Of a stretch of DNA of 64,000 bases, positions 1 to 12,470 are shown one piece after another; position 1 is the first letter of the stretch, and the number at the start of each line of letters is the position of its first letter. The position numbers were made by a program, and so were the translations under genes. Below the pieces are notes generated by a model. That model was not told where the DNA came from and searched no databases. It was given only the letters and a program-made list of their open reading frames with translations. Origin of the DNA: Saururus chinensis (taxonomy: Eukaryota; Streptophyta; Magnoliopsida; Piperales; Saururaceae); NCBI GenBank assembly GCA_035235625.1, contig CP141143.1:29336592-29400591 (forward strand), read 5' to 3'.

Positions 1-639
1 TAGAGCAATAAATCTTTACTCATGATGCTCTCAATAATTTCTAAAAGTCTTAAATCAATGGATTTGGCAAAAAAATTATGCATTTTAAGGAAAAGATCAT
101 AGATTTATACACCCATAGGGAATGTATTGTTTTTTATTTTATTTTAATGTCCTAGAGATGTTTAAGTATCGAAGAATGCTTGACATGGTCCAACTTATTG
201 AGCGAGTTGTCAACCTGAACCAAAAGTGAAATTCAAAGAGAAAGAAGAGAAATGAAGGAAAGGATACCATTAAAAGTGAGTTCTAGAAGGTAAATCAAGA
301 GGAAAATAAATAATTAATGTTGGAGAAGAACTACTAACATGGGGTTAGAAAGGAACTTTCAAACACACCAATGGACATTACTAGGGTTACTATGGGAGCT
401 AGACAAGTTCCATGAGCCTTCAATATGATTGTCAACAATGCATTGAAATTTCAATAAATAGTATTGATTTGAGAGCATTATTAATATTCAAGACAAGTGT
501 AATGAGAATAAAAGCATATGAACTCTATGTAATCGATGGGAATTGACTAAATTACCTTAGAGAAGTTATACAGTGGGTTGTGGGGTCCAAATATTAGGAA
601 CAACGTAATGTTGAGTTACCTTTGATAACATGATTCTAG
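1..639. other. AT-rich sequence, no gene recognised
   Basis: AT-rich and stop-rich in all frames. A stretch around 540-640 (phrases such as ggggtccaa and gagttacctttga) resembles 13140-13230, so this is probably old retrotransposon debris. I see no exon, RNA gene or intact repeat here. Confidence 0.4.
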
Positions 640-689
640 GTCCAAAATAAAGACAGTGTAAAAGCATATGTGATATATGTATGAGTATT

Positions 690-1148
690 TCCTATATTTT
701 AATAATCAAAACTATGTCCATTAAAGTGTGCAATTAAGTATTGTAAAATTTAATTAGATTAGTTATGTGATTGAGTTAGATTTAGAATTGAATGACTTGA
801 AACATTGGAGTAGACATGCTTTGAAAATTCAAGATTGAAGACTTAAAGTGATTGAAATTAGAAGGAGAAAGTGTAATATTGCGCACACAATCACAAACAC
901 TTACTTTTTTGTGTAAATATTGTACGTTAGCATTAGAAAAATAATAGATGAAATAAGACAAAAAATCCTAAAAGATTTCATAAGAAATCAATCGTCCTTG
1001 AATAACAATAGATTGATATTGAATAAATTTTGAGATTTTTTTCTAGAACAATGAACACTTGTTAGGTTCTAAATAGTTAAAGATCGATCCCACTATCAAA
1101 ATGAATAATCAATTTGCTAGGATTTTGAGAATAGAATAAGGAACAATA
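690..1148 (+). repeat. Truncated LTR copy related to the 1149-2466 LTR
   Basis: The stretch around 755-850 (attagattag...gaatgactt...attcaagattgaagactta) follows the same word order as 1225-1330 and 6575-6680 inside the two LTRs of the neighbouring Copia element. It is more diverged and lacks a recognisable LTR 3' end. I infer an older, truncated LTR of the same family lying next to the later element. Boundaries are approximate. Confidence 0.45.
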
Positions 1149-2466
1149 TATTAGAAAATATTGGGATGTGTCTTGTTTAAGTCTTCATATAAAACTTCGT
1201 CCTATTGTGTATGTTTAAGTCTTTAGAATTTGATTAGATTAGTGACATGATCAAATTCATATTTGGAATTGATTGACTTAAAAAATAGAAACTAATGAAT
1301 TCTAAATTTCAAGGTGGACGACTTAACAAAGTGTTATGCTTCAAGGTAAATTTGACAAAAATTCACATGCACAAAACACTTAAAATTAAATTAGAAAAAA
1401 CATAGAATGTGCTTTTGAGTGTTTTGGACAAAAAAGAAAAAATCGCAATATTGGTTCATAAGCAATCAATCTCCTTTGAGAAAAGATCAATCGGTTATGA
1501 ATGTTATTGGGATTTTTTCACAATTGATAAATTGATCGAACAATTGATTAAGAGATTTATTGGTTGAGTAATCATTCATCACAATAATCTGAATGATCAA
1601 TTGTAGTCTTAGAAGGATCATTTGGTGTTTGATAGGCGGATTATAGTACCTTTATCGATAGATCGCTGGTATAAAAGATCGATCGATTGAGTGTTTGGAA
1701 TGAAATAGAATAAGGAACAATTGATCACCTTGTGGGATGATCAATCGATTTGTGAGTAGTTATCTAATTTAAGAAAATCCAGAATGAGTAGCTTTCCAAC
1801 TAGGAGAATAAAACCCTAGCCAACTTGGGATAATATTTAAAGGCTAGTTTTGGTCAAAATAACACAAGGGGAAGCAAAATTTCTGACTGTAAAATAGATG
1901 TGCTTCATGCTAATAGTTTTTCCCTAATTCACCTAAACTTTGAGAAAAAATTAATAAGTGGTGAAGTATGAGTGATTAGTACACATCACAAATCACAACA
2001 TAAAGGAGCTAAGGAAGAATTTTTCAAAAGAGAGATTGAATAAGCTTCCACATCTATAAATCAAAAAGTGATTTGATTGAAGAGGTGCTTTGGAAAATAA
2101 AAAAGTAAGCTCAAAGGGAAAAACATCATGGATCAAGGAGGATACTTGATTCCCAACAACTTCATATAGAGAAGGAAGTTCTAGTCTTATAGGGTAGAGG
2201 TTCGTAGCTTTGTGTCTTGTAAGATCTACATCTATATTGCATTGATTTAGCCAAAGAGTTGCTATTGTAGTTTTTTCCTATGTTAGGTTTCCATGTAAAA
2301 AGCCTTGTGTTTGATATGGTGATTGCATGCTTGATGTGATTGATAGTAGTTTATTCCTTTCTCATTATGAATAGAGGTCATAACTGTAGTTCATTGCTTA
2401 TTGATTAAGTATTTGGGTTATTGGCAATGTGGTGATATGCTAGGTTAGATATATATTAAACTCATA
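1149..2466 (+). repeat. 5' LTR of the Copia/SIRE-like element
   Basis: It matches 6486-7813 along its whole length in the same order: start ttagaaaatattggg against atagaatatattgtg, then the gtttaagtctttagaat block, the aagcaaaat/cacctaaactt block, and an end at ctaggtta...attaaactca. Lengths agree (1318 and 1328 bp). No canonical TGGTATCAGAGC primer site is visible just after 2466. Confidence 0.7.
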
Positions 2467-3009
2467 ATTGGCAGTTGAGGGTGTTTTAAATCGTGTAATA
2501 TTATTTGCTATCAATTTGCATGATTTTCTTGTTGAATTTAATCAATTTTGCTTGTTAGTAATAGTTTTACTTTTGGTAGAAATTTTTCTCTTGCTTGGGG
2601 ATTATTTTTGCTTATGATTTCCTCTTCCTTGTGCCATGTCTAACTCTAATTCTAACAAGGCTGGGCATGGTGATTTGTTTGGGTAACAGCTTGAATATAC
2701 AGCCTTTATTTGATCGCAAAATTTTCTCTTATTGGGGAAATACAATGAGAGTCATTATTCAAACACTTAATAGTAATGCTTGGAAAGCTATGATTAAAGG
2801 CTGAAATCTTCACATGACTTAAGACAATGATAGGGCTGAGATTTTAAAACTTGAGTGTGATTGAAATGAATCTAAATGGAAATTTGCATGCTATCTTGCT
2901 GAGTTTTTTTTCAAAAAAGTAGTAGAATTTATTATTGTGTGTGTTTTCATGAAATTGTTTCTACTTTTGCTTGATTAATTCATTGTGCATGTGATTTATT
3001 CTAGTGACA

Positions 3010-3800
3010 ATGAGAACTTAGAACCTAAAAATTCTTATTAGTAAAGCCATTTGTTGGGGTAAAAAGATTAAGAAAATCGTCAAATCTAATGAGGAGACAT
3101 TTGACTCAATTTCTAAGTCAAAATTCCAATTAGTTGACAAAAAGCATCATTTGCAAATGACATTCAAAATTTGGATGAACTTGAGAAAGAAAAAAAAATC
3201 TAGATCTTTATAAGATAAACTTAAGTCTACTATTGAAGAAGTTTATGAACTCAAAACTAAGAAGATAAATATTGTTAAAAAGATAAGATTTCTAGAAAAT
3301 AGGGTTCATTAGTCATTAAATTTATATAAGTCTAATTAGAAGAAAATTGAAGATCTAGGGAATGAATTGAGAGTTTTTTAAGAAAAATTGAAATCCTACA
3401 CCACAGGACAAGAGAAGTTGAAAAAAAGAAATACGTGGGAAAAAATAGTAGTGATAAAAGAGGACTAGGGCTTAGAGAGTATAATTCCTCTAGTTCAAAG
3501 GGTGTCACTAAGTTTATCAAAGCCAATTATGAACCCAAGGAAGGTTGGTCCACAAGCTAATAATGTCTCAAAACCTAGAAATCCTCTTAGGAATTAAAAT
3601 CCAAAGTATAACTATAAGAAGGGACATCACAAGAGTGCAATTCATAAGTCCCAAATTAGACAAATTTAATATATGAAACACAACATAAATTGCTTTAGTA
3701 AATGTGTCATGAAGAAATCAAATACTAAGAAATGTTATTATATCCAAAATAAAAATATGATGTAATTAAGTTAAGAGAATACAGAAAAAAGCCAAAGCCC
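3010..3800 (+). pseudogene. Decayed gag region with zinc-knuckle remnant
   Basis: Read on the plus strand, 3080-3330 gives Lys/Glu-rich, coiled-coil-like peptide fragments. About 3660-3770 gives a Cys/His-spaced stretch (CFSKC..., then KKCYY) reminiscent of the nucleocapsid knuckle of SIRE-type Copia gag. Many stops and frame changes occur. Its place, downstream of the 5' LTR and upstream of the second ORF remnant, fits gag. The assignment is tentative because no full CX2CX4HX4C knuckle is readable. Confidence 0.35.
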
Positions 3801-5012
3801 TAGAAAAATGAAATAAAAAATCAAAAAAAGCATGGGTTAAGATTTGTTCGTCATGTTTTTTTCCCCTTTTTAGAAGAACTAATGCAAACATAATCTAGCT
3901 ATGTGAATTGAAAATGAGAAGTTTTTCTTTGCTAGAGTTTAGACGACTTTTATCTTTTATGAATAAGAAGGTCCTTGCAAAATTCATGATTAGAAGAGAC
4001 AAGAGTTAAAATTGATGATTTCTTCAAAATTTAATAAAAAAGAATTAAAATATTAAAAAGAAGAAATAATGATGAAATTTCCAATATAATGGAGTAGACT
4101 AATCTAAGGAAAATGTATTAATGACCAGCATTCTATGTATGTACTTGGTTTGAATAATCCAATTGATGAAATTTAGTAAAAGAAATCAACATTGGTTGTT
4201 TTTGCTTTTTTTATTTTTATTTTGAGTTCTATAGATCAAAATGATGTGCTTTCAATAGGAAGTGATGGTTTTTAACATTTAGATTTACTAGAATTATTTT
4301 AAGTTTTTTTAAATTATTTTGGAAAATGTTCAAAAGCAATAGATCTCACCAATTGAGCGATCGATTGCCCTCACAGGTCATGCTTGAATGCTCGTTTTAA
4401 AATTGGCCATAGACTCATTCACCCCCATTCGCTTCCAAACTCTCAAGAGGCTATGGTGGTGCAGTAAAAGCCCATTTGGATTAGGGTAAGATTTTGCGGA
4501 TCTCCTTTGTCGATTTCTTGAATTCATCACAGTGAAGGTATGAACCCGAACCTAAAATTTTGAATTTTAGGTATTTCCACCAAGATTTCAATGTTTTTGA
4601 ACTATAGGGTTGTTTGAAATTGTTTGATTTATTTTTCTGCAATGTATTAACTAATTGCATACGTTAAATCTTTAGATTTCAATGATTTTTCACATGAAGG
4701 TTTGAAAATGTGCCAAAATTAGGGATTTTGAACATTTGTAGGTTTCTAGTTAAAATTGATAGTAGTTTTAGCTGTAAAAGTTCTTCATCATATTCAAATT
4801 TGGACAAAGATATTATAAATTTCAAAAAATTTGAAAATTTGAAGGATATTTGATTACATTCAGTTCTGCTTGGTTCTAGGTTTAGCCATACGTTTTGTTC
4901 AACTTTTAGATGGCTAGGAGTAAGAAGACCCCCACCCCTGATCAACCGAGCACATCTAGAACATTGTCCTCTGCACTGAAAAAGGATAGGTCAATTCACT
5001 GAGTGATAAGCA

Positions 5013-5970
5013 GTGTTTAGGATGTACTCTGACGGGATTACCTTGTTGAGAGCCCATCCTCATTGGATGGACTATTTAGAGTCTATCCCAACTACTCCAC
5101 CACCAATACACCCTCGACTCCTTCAACAGTGGTATGCATCCATGCATAGCTCGAATGATTTGTATTTCATAGGCATGGTCAATGGATCTACAGTGATTGT
5201 CACCACTAACATCATAGCCGCTATGATAAGAGTGTAGTGAGGAGGACTATGATATCCAACTTTAAATGGATTTGAGATGTTAGAGGACATCATTATCACT
5301 AGAAGTCTTTAGGGTATTGAGCATGGCTGATTGCTAAAGACATCAATCCAGTCACACACCATGACTCCGACTTTTCGTCTTATGCATGCAGTGGAACAAT
5401 ATGACATTTGGTTCACACAGAAAAAGTATGTACATTGGACCATGACGCAGATTTTGTATTTGATCTATGAGACATACGTTGATTTGGATTTGCCCTCAAT
5501 CATTTTTGGTTGCATATGACTTTTCTTTACGGGTATACATACCAGATGTTAGCATTTCCGTGCATCTTGTCTAGGATCATTCATGCTCAGCATGTTCGAA
5601 TTCGTAGAGGAGAGGTGACATAGAACGGCATGGGACCCATTGATGAGGCAATGGTTCAAAGGATGAGATCTCATAGTCGTGATTAGTTCAGAGAGGTTTG
5701 TGATGATGCGCAGTTGTGAGATGTTGATGAGAGACCAACTCAGTAGAGATGATCAGATGCATATGTCGATTCTCCACACTAAATGACATACGATGAGACT
5801 ATGGCTCTCCACAACCAACTTATGGATTATATGCATCAGAGATTTGATTAGCTAGAGGACTTAGTCTGTCATAGCTCATTCTATTCTCAATCATGTGATG
5901 ATGATGCAGTTGAGGGGGAGGATGTTGGTGATGATGTTGGTGTTGGTGCTGATGGTGCTTGAGATGCTGT
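5013..5970 (+). pseudogene. Retroelement ORF remnant, 'putative plant transposon protein' type
   Basis: Two consecutive fragments, 5013-5237 (74 aa) and 5331-5519 (62 aa), carry motifs I associate with the plant retroelement-associated domain family PF20167: a WYASM...GxVNGSTVxV segment followed by RLMHAVEQYDIW...LIYETYVDLDLPSIIFG. They continue past stops into an acidic, Asp/Gly/Val-rich tail (about 5880-5965), which resembles the acidic C-terminal ends of such ORFs. Frames shift between pieces, so it is not functional. It lies between the gag remnant and the polypurine tract, the usual place of an extra ORF in SIRE-like elements. A profile search with PF20167 would settle this. Confidence 0.45.
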
Positions 5971-6473
5971 TGAGGATTGAATTTTATGGTTTTTTATTAT
6001 GTCGTTCTTCTTAAAAGTATTTCAGTTCTTGATATGTACTCTATTGGATATTTTTATGTATTATGAAACCGATGGATGTTTGACTAGTTATTATTTTGAG
6101 ACATTTGTGGATTATGGTTTTGTTTTATAATGTCTTTATGGTGTTTTACTTGGAATATGAGCTTTATTGAGTTTTTTCTATGGTTTTGATTCACTTTTTG
6201 AATATTTTGGAAAAAAGGGGGAGAAGGAATTATGGAAAATCAATGTTTTGCGCTTTAATTCTTACTTAATTGAGTAGTACTATGCAAATCATTTTTGTTT
6301 AAATGTGCAAGCTAAGTAAAAGTTGAAGGATTTTCATGATTAATTCTAAAAGGTCTTAGTGAGTTGTAGGATTGTCAAGTATATGTATTGTATAAGTGAA
6401 AATCAATGCACTATATTTTAACAATTGTCATTTTTTATTTTCATAACTTGTAGAGTTTTGTCACAAAATAGCC

Positions 6474-6485
6474 AAAAGGGGAGAT
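6474..6485 (+). other. Polypurine tract of the Copia-like element
   Basis: An AAAAGGGGAGA tract lies immediately upstream of the 3' LTR. This is where plus-strand DNA synthesis is primed in LTR retrotransposons, and the form matches the AAAAGGGGGAGATTG style typical of plant Copia elements. Confidence 0.6.
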
Positions 6486-7813
6486 TAATAGAATATATTG
6501 TGATATGTCTTGTAATTGACTTTATTTTGATGATCAAAACTTTGTCCAAATTTATATGTTTAAGTCTTTAGAATTTGATTAGATTAGTGATATTATCAAA
6601 GTTAGATTTGGAATTGATTGACTTAAAAAAGAGAAGTTGGTGAGTTTTGAATTTCAAGGTGGAAAACTTAAAATGGTATTATAATTCAAGTTGAATTTTG
6701 CATACACTCACCTGCACAAAATATTTAGATTTTAATTAAAAAAACCATAGAATGTGTTTTTGAGTGTTTGGACAACATAAGAAAAATTGCAATATTTGTT
6801 CATAAGAGATTGATCGTCCTTGAGAAAAGATCAATAAAGTATGAATGTACTTGGGACTTTTTCAAAGTTGATCAATTGATCGAACAGTTGATTAAAATAT
6901 CGATTAATTGAGTATTCATTCATCATAGTAAGTTGAATGATAGATTGCAAGCTTAGAAGGATCGATTGCAATCTTGGAAGGATCTATTGGTGCTTGATAG
7001 GCATATTTTAGTACATTTATCAATAGATCATTTAGTATAAAGGATAGATCTATTGGGAATCTAGATTCAAACATAATAGGGAATGATTGATTGCCACGTG
7101 GAACGATCAATTGATTTATGACTAATTACCTAGTTTAAGAAAATCCAGAATAAGTTACTTTCCAATTAGGAGACTAAAACCCTAGCTGACTTGGGATGCT
7201 ATTTAAAGGCTAGTTTTGGACAAATAACATAAGGGGAAGCAAAATATTGAGAGGGAAAAAAATGTTTCAAGCTAAAAGTTATCCCTTGATTCACCTAAAC
7301 TTTTAGGGAAAATTAATGAGAGGTAAAGTATGAGTGATTAGTACACATTACGAATCACAACACAAAGAAGCTGAGGAGGAGTTCTTCATAAGGGAGATTG
7401 AAGAAGCTTCTACAACAACAAATCAATGTGGGATTTGATTGAAGAGGTGCTTTGGAGAAAACAAAGAGAAAACTAAAAGGGAAAATTATCAAGGATCAAG
7501 GAGGAGACGTGATGGACAACAACTTCATCTAGATAGCAGAGTTCTAGTGTTGAGGTAGAGCTTAGTAGTTTTGTTTCTTGTAAATTCTACATCCATAGTG
7601 CATTGATTGGCTACCATAGTTTTTTCTTATGTTGGGTTTCCACATAAAAATCCTTGTGTTTGATGTGGTCATTGCATGCTTGACATGATTGATAGCTGTT
7701 TATTACTTTTTTTTTGCATCGATGCATAAATTATAGTCATTTTCTTAGTGATTAAGTATTTGGGCTATGGGAAATGTGGTAATCTACTAGGTTAAACAAA
7801 TATTAAACTCACA
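6486..7813 (+). repeat. 3' LTR of the Copia/SIRE-like element
   Basis: Direct repeat of 1149-2466 with the same end, ctaggtta...attaaactcaca. It is preceded by a polypurine tract and ends in CA. Divergence from the 5' copy includes substitutions and small indels throughout, implying an old insertion. Confidence 0.7.
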
Positions 7814-7818
7814 CAATC

Positions 7819-8520
7819 AATTTCCATGTTCGAAATTGATCAATCCGAAAGAAGTATGTCTCCTATTAAAAGACAAAATCTTGAACTGAGTTTGACTATT
7901 ATTTAAGGATCCAAAGAGAACGAAATTGAAAAGGAAGGATATTTTTTGAGGAAAATTTGACAGCCTTTGTGCTAAATTCCTTCAAATATCTTTGAGTGAA
8001 TTTGAAAGAAATCAAAAGAAAAGGTGAGAGAGTTTTATTTATATATCCTTTATAAAATGAATAAAGGTTTTGTGAGACACACAAACACATGACATACATG
8101 TTGACTGTTGGAGCAAATGAAGATGGACCTTTATTAAAGCTTCAAAGGAACAAGAGGTTGTGCTAGTGAGGGAGAAGTTCAAGACAAAGTTTGAAAGTGC
8201 CAAGGAGGAATTTGGTGGCCAAGGGAGACCTAGAGATTGACTTCTAGAGATTTTGGTAACATTTTGTCTTGTAAGTCTTTATGCTTCGTTGTGCATTGGT
8301 TAATCAACCAAGGGTTGGTTGCATGATTTTTCCCGTTTGGGTTTCCACATGAAAAATCTGGGATAGATTTTTGTGTGATTGGTTGAATAATTTTTTGCAT
8401 TGGTAGCATATTAATTCCTTTGAAAAGAGGCCACATATTGACGGACTCTAACTTTTGGTTTTGGGCTAGAAGAATTGTGGTGACTAGCTAAAGTTAGAAG
8501 GGCATTGAACTGATAGAGGG
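7819..8520 (+). repeat. LTR-like retrotransposon debris, left of the solo LTR
   Basis: The part 8260-8420 (ttgtaagtc...gtgcattgg...gtttgggtttccacatgaaaaatc) matches the block at 7570-7670 in the neighbouring LTR (ttgtaaattc...gtgcattga...gttgggtttccacataaaaatcc). It is therefore a piece of a related Copia LTR. It is cut at 8520 by the solo LTR insertion and appears to continue from 13119. Confidence 0.5.
8516..8520 (+). repeat. Target-site duplication GAGGG (left copy)
   Basis: GAGGG directly precedes the TG of the solo LTR and recurs exactly at 13119-13123, directly after its terminal CA. Five base pairs is the usual LTR-retrotransposon target duplication. Confidence 0.85.
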
Positions 8521-8738
8521 TGTAACGTCCCGGATTTTTATTACGATTTTCTGCAATTTTTCTGATCATTTTCGGCGAGAAATTGTGACGCTTCGGCGTA
8601 TTTGGCCTCGGTATTCGTACCCATAGAGTCGGGTCTCAGGTTCATCATAGGCGACGGGCCTAGACCCGCGTTTTGGCGCGAAAATTCGAGAGAAAACGGA
8701 CTGCAGAAGAAATAAGGTGAGAAAAGAAAAAAAAAAGT

Positions 8739-8745
8739 ATAAAAC
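8739..8745 (+). promoter_or_regulatory. Putative TATA box of the LTR promoter
   Basis: TATAAAA lies after an A-rich stretch and before a GC-rich leader, about 220 bp into the LTR. Position and context fit an LTR core promoter. No transcript evidence is available. Confidence 0.4.
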
Positions 8746-8869
8746 GGGCTCGGGCTCGGCCGAGCCCGATCCAGACGTTTTTGGAGTGAACAGTGCGACC
8801 CCGCCCCTCTCCGGCTTTTCTCTGCCCCAGCAGCCGCCGGCCGCTGGTGGGCTGCAGGGCCGCCGCCAC

Positions 8870-9330
8870 CCGCTCCACCCCGGCCGTGCGACGGCAGGGG
8901 GGCCACCGCCCCGGCCCCACGGGCGCTCCGCCCTCCGCCGTGAGCTCCCCCGGTTAGCTCCCTCACTCCCTCTGTTTTGTTGGTACCGCCGCCGCCATGG
9001 GCCGGCAAGGCCCAGCTGGCCGGCTGTGGCTCCGCCCTGCGCCGGCGACGGCAAGAGGCCGTCCCTCCCAGCCCCAGAGGCCTTCGTTCCGCCGCCCCAC
9101 GTTTTTCCCCTCTCTCTGCCCTGTTTTCCGCCGGCGCTCTGTTTTGGTGAAACGGAGGCCGCCGACGGCGAGCTGTGGCCAACACGATCCCCGTCCGGCT
9201 CCGTCATGGGCCGGCGACGGTGGGAGGCCACCCCTCCCGGCCCCACTTGGCCTCTCCTCCGCCGTTCCGCCCCATTTTTCCCCTCTGTTTCTGTTTTCCG
9301 CCCCTTTGATCCAACTCGCCGGCCGGCTTC
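8870..9330 (+). repeat. GC-rich tandem repeats in the solo LTR (about 165-bp unit)
   Basis: The block with gcgacggcaggggggccacc (8887) recurs as ccggcgacggcaagaggccg (9042) and ccggcgacggtgggaggcca (9211). Each is followed by CCG-rich sequence and a Cttttcccctctct / ctgttttccgcc segment. That makes about three imperfect units spaced roughly 157 and 169 bp. Related units appear in the inverted copy around 30230-30560 and 37810-38060. Confidence 0.6.
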
Positions 9331-12159
9331 GGCCGCCGTTGAACGCCTCGGTAGGACTCAGTCCAAACCGCCTTGGTCCGGCGAAGTGATTGAGCCACCC
9401 CTTCCTAGCCGATTTCACCTCCGTCCTCCGTTTTTCCTCTGCGCAGTCCGGACGTTTCCTGTGTTTTCGATATACCGCCGACAGTGATAGTTAGCACTGG
9501 TCGGACGGTTGCCGTGGGCTGCACCCCGGTCTAGCGACAGCTAGGGACGACCCCACCTGGCCCGGCCTCCATCTGGCCAGCCACGGGCTGGCGACCGCAA
9601 GGCCTACCCCCTAGCCAGCTCCCTTAGCCCACGGCTGTCCCTCATCTTCCCATGCTTTGGTCTGTCCATTTTGGACGTTGTGACTGTCATTGACAGTCGG
9701 ACATCGAACCTGGCCATGTGGACCTTTGTCCGGCTCTGCCTCGACCCAATGGGCCACCCCTCCATGTCTTTTTCAGCCTACGTCCCCTCCGCTTTGTCGG
9801 AACCAGACCCGCATCGCATGCTAGGGTGCTCTCACTCGGAAAAATAGGATCTTTGCTCCTCACTGTGCTATCTGTCCGGCGTGTTGCCGTTGACTTTGGT
9901 TGTCACCTCTGGCTGGAGATAGCTCCTCCGGGCCGCTAGGGCCGCGACAGAGCCGGCCGGAGCCGTTGGTAACCCCTGTTCGTCGTTGTGCCCTTAGGGT
10001 TTTTCACCCGTTTTGGGCCATCGAGCGTCGTTGGATGCCGAACACCCTTTGGACCACTTTGTGTGGCGGGTTTCGGCCTAGAGATGGCTGGCCGCCTTAG
10101 TGCGGCACCGCCCCTCTTCTTCGGCATGAGGTAAGTTCCCCCTCTGTCAACGATATGTGTTTGACCGCGCCACTTAGAGCGCCACCGTTCTATCTCGCCG
10201 AACGCCGATTGGCCTCTAGTTGGCCTACCTCGGCACGACAACAACAAAGGACGTCTTGTAAGTCACCACCCTTGGGCATGGCCTACTACCCTTCCGAGCT
10301 TTGAGCCTACACCGTCTAGCATCCTCCCCCTCCCTTTGGCCGCGTGTGCTAGTAGCCGCGCGTGCGAGTTAGGGTTTTGGTGCCGCTTTGGCCCCACCCG
10401 ACCGTCAGATGGCTCTGCCATCATCTGGAGTTGACATCGGAGTCCTCCATCAGTCTCCTCCGTCCTTGAGTGACGCCCACACCCTCCGCCCTTAAGTGGG
10501 CCCTAGTAAACACGAAATCGACGCCGTTGGGTGCTGTCCACGGCCGATTTCGATGTCTTGTGATCGGTTGCGTATGGTTCAACCACCGGTCGAATTTTAG
10601 TGTACGCCTAGATCTTCGGTCACACCTGCCACTCGTTGGCACAACCTTCCTCCCGGCCGCCCATAGTTTGCCGCCGTGGATCACAGATTTTTCCGCGCTG
10701 ATCAGTGTCACCCCTGTTTGGCCGTGAGTGCTTCCGGCGTTTCTTACACCCTCGGGACAGCAGCTCTCTCAATTGGGCAATGGTTTTGGCCGCCACCGTC
10801 GTGTGCTCGCCATCAAACGTCATGATTACGAGGTAGGGGAGCTTGAACTCGTAATTTCATGATAGCATGCTTGAATGAGTAGTAGCATGCTAGGAATTAC
10901 ATGATGTGCATATAAGCATGATTATATGGTATGTTTAGATACGTATGGCATGCATATGAGCTGTGAGTATGATTGTTATGTACGAGTTGCATGTATGCTT
11001 TATGTATGTGTATATGCACGTGGGTAGAGGTATGTACGATGGACGGTAAGAAGTGGTAAGGTTTTTGGTATGGAGTCGGATGAGGACGGGTAAGCGTGTG
11101 ATAGAAGATGACAAACGTAAGTATGACAGACGAAGAATGGAGCGGATTGGATCGGTTTGGCGTGGAACAAAGTCAGGGGTTGATTTCTGTAAGTATGAGA
11201 ACTTAGGCTTGAAGCCTGAGGCGGGGTTTGTTAGATGACAAGAGTGTGCATAATTGTACAAGCATAACGTACAAATTATAAAGTGAAAAGTAAGCATAAT
11301 CAGTGAGGTGTAAGTAAGGGGGTAACGGGGATCGGCTTTGAGGAGCTTAGTTTGACGGTGTAAGTAAGATGTTTTGACGGTAAGGTGGATGTCAGAGACG
11401 GTATGAGTATGTAAGGATTTGATGTACGGTGAGCTTGATCACGATATGGACGGGTAAGTGAAGTCTGCTGCCCCGACGAACTAGGGTTTCGATCGGGCTC
11501 AGCTTCAGTTTGATCAATCGAGGACTGAGTTTGTGTAGCATAATTGTACCGCATAATATACTTAATTCAAACTTGAATTATAAGAAAGCTAATGATATCG
11601 TTGTGAGTTTGAGACCTGAGGGTTCGACGGATTAAGTTCCGTGTTTGAGCTAGCCGATAATGAGTCGGTTGAGCACTTCTGTGTCTTGCCATGGTAGTTA
11701 TCCTGCGGGATTTTGTCTGTGTGCTAGATAGAGCACCGGACGTCTGATGCTTTGTTGAGAGCGATGTATGCTTTGTCTTGGTCTGTGTGCTGTATTAAGC
11801 CCAGACGTTTGATGCTCTGTTGAGAGCGCTGTAAGTTTCCGCCCTTCGTGGGCTTTGTAAGATTCTTGCCCAAGAGTGGCACTGTATGTTTTCTGCCCTT
11901 AGTTGGCACTGTATGGCCCTTGTTGGCAATGTATGGCCCCAAAGAGTGGGCATTTACGCGCTCAGGTAAGCAGTATCATGGACCTGCTCTTACCTGTTTG
12001 ATCCTGTGCCCCATGAGCATAGGTGTGCCTTGCCTTCGGAAAAGTCCATGGCATCTAGTCACTCCCCGGAGGTTAAGGTGATGCCCCAGTGGCATTCTTT
12101 TCCTTTTCGACGCTGGAGCTTATTAGTTGTAATGAGCTTCAGTGGTCGATAGTATGAGT

Positions 12160-12470
12160 TCGATCGTATGAGTTTGAGTATGAGTAAGAGTATGAGTATG
12201 AGTGTGTACGTTTCTGAGTAAGCGTATGATTATGAGGATGAGCACGACTGTAAGAGTGAGTATGAGCACGACTGTAAGATGATACGAGTAAGACTGTAGG
12301 TGTATGTTGAGCAAGACTGTAAGAGTAGGGTTCTGCGCAAGACAGTAAGCGTATGACTGTCCGAGTAAGTGTACGATTGTACGAGTAAGATCGTACAAGT
12401 ACGTGTAAGTTGTATGAATTAGCGTACGATGGTACAAGTACGTTTGTAAGACCCTGATTAAGGGTGTTTG
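12160..12470 (+). repeat. Degenerate short repeats (GTAAG/GTATGAGT type)
   Basis: Runs of gtatgagtatgagt, then repeated phrases like gcaagactgtaagagta and gagtaagtgtacgattgtac. They correspond, reverse-complemented, to the cleaner ~26-bp minisatellite at 27722-27990 in the inverted copy. Confidence 0.5.

Larger units (their letters stand above)
1149..7813 (+). mobile_element. Degraded Copia (SIRE/Maximus-like) LTR retrotransposon
   Basis: Two direct repeats of about 1.32 kb (1149-2466 and 6486-7813) flank a 4-kb interior. A purine-rich tract (AAAAGGGGAGAT, 6474-6485) sits directly before the downstream copy, where a polypurine tract belongs, and orients the element to the plus strand. The interior shows remnants of a gag-like zinc-knuckle region (about 3.0-3.8 kb) and of a 'putative plant transposon protein'-type ORF (about 5.0-5.9 kb). 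No reverse transcriptase or integrase is readable. Flanking pentamers CAATA (1144-1148) and CAATC (7814-7818) could be a decayed target duplication (4 of 5). Assignment to SIRE-like Copia rests on the PPT/LTR junction style and the extra ORF, so it is inference. The element is old: both LTRs carry many differences and no long ORF survives. Confidence 0.7.

Noticed and set aside
8541-9487. Long overlapping ORFs (up to 256 codons) on both strands in the GC-rich LTR
   Set aside because: At very high GC, stops are rare in all frames. The ORFs overlap on both strands, are Pro/Arg/Gly-rich, cover the tandem units and are not conserved in the inverted LTR copy.
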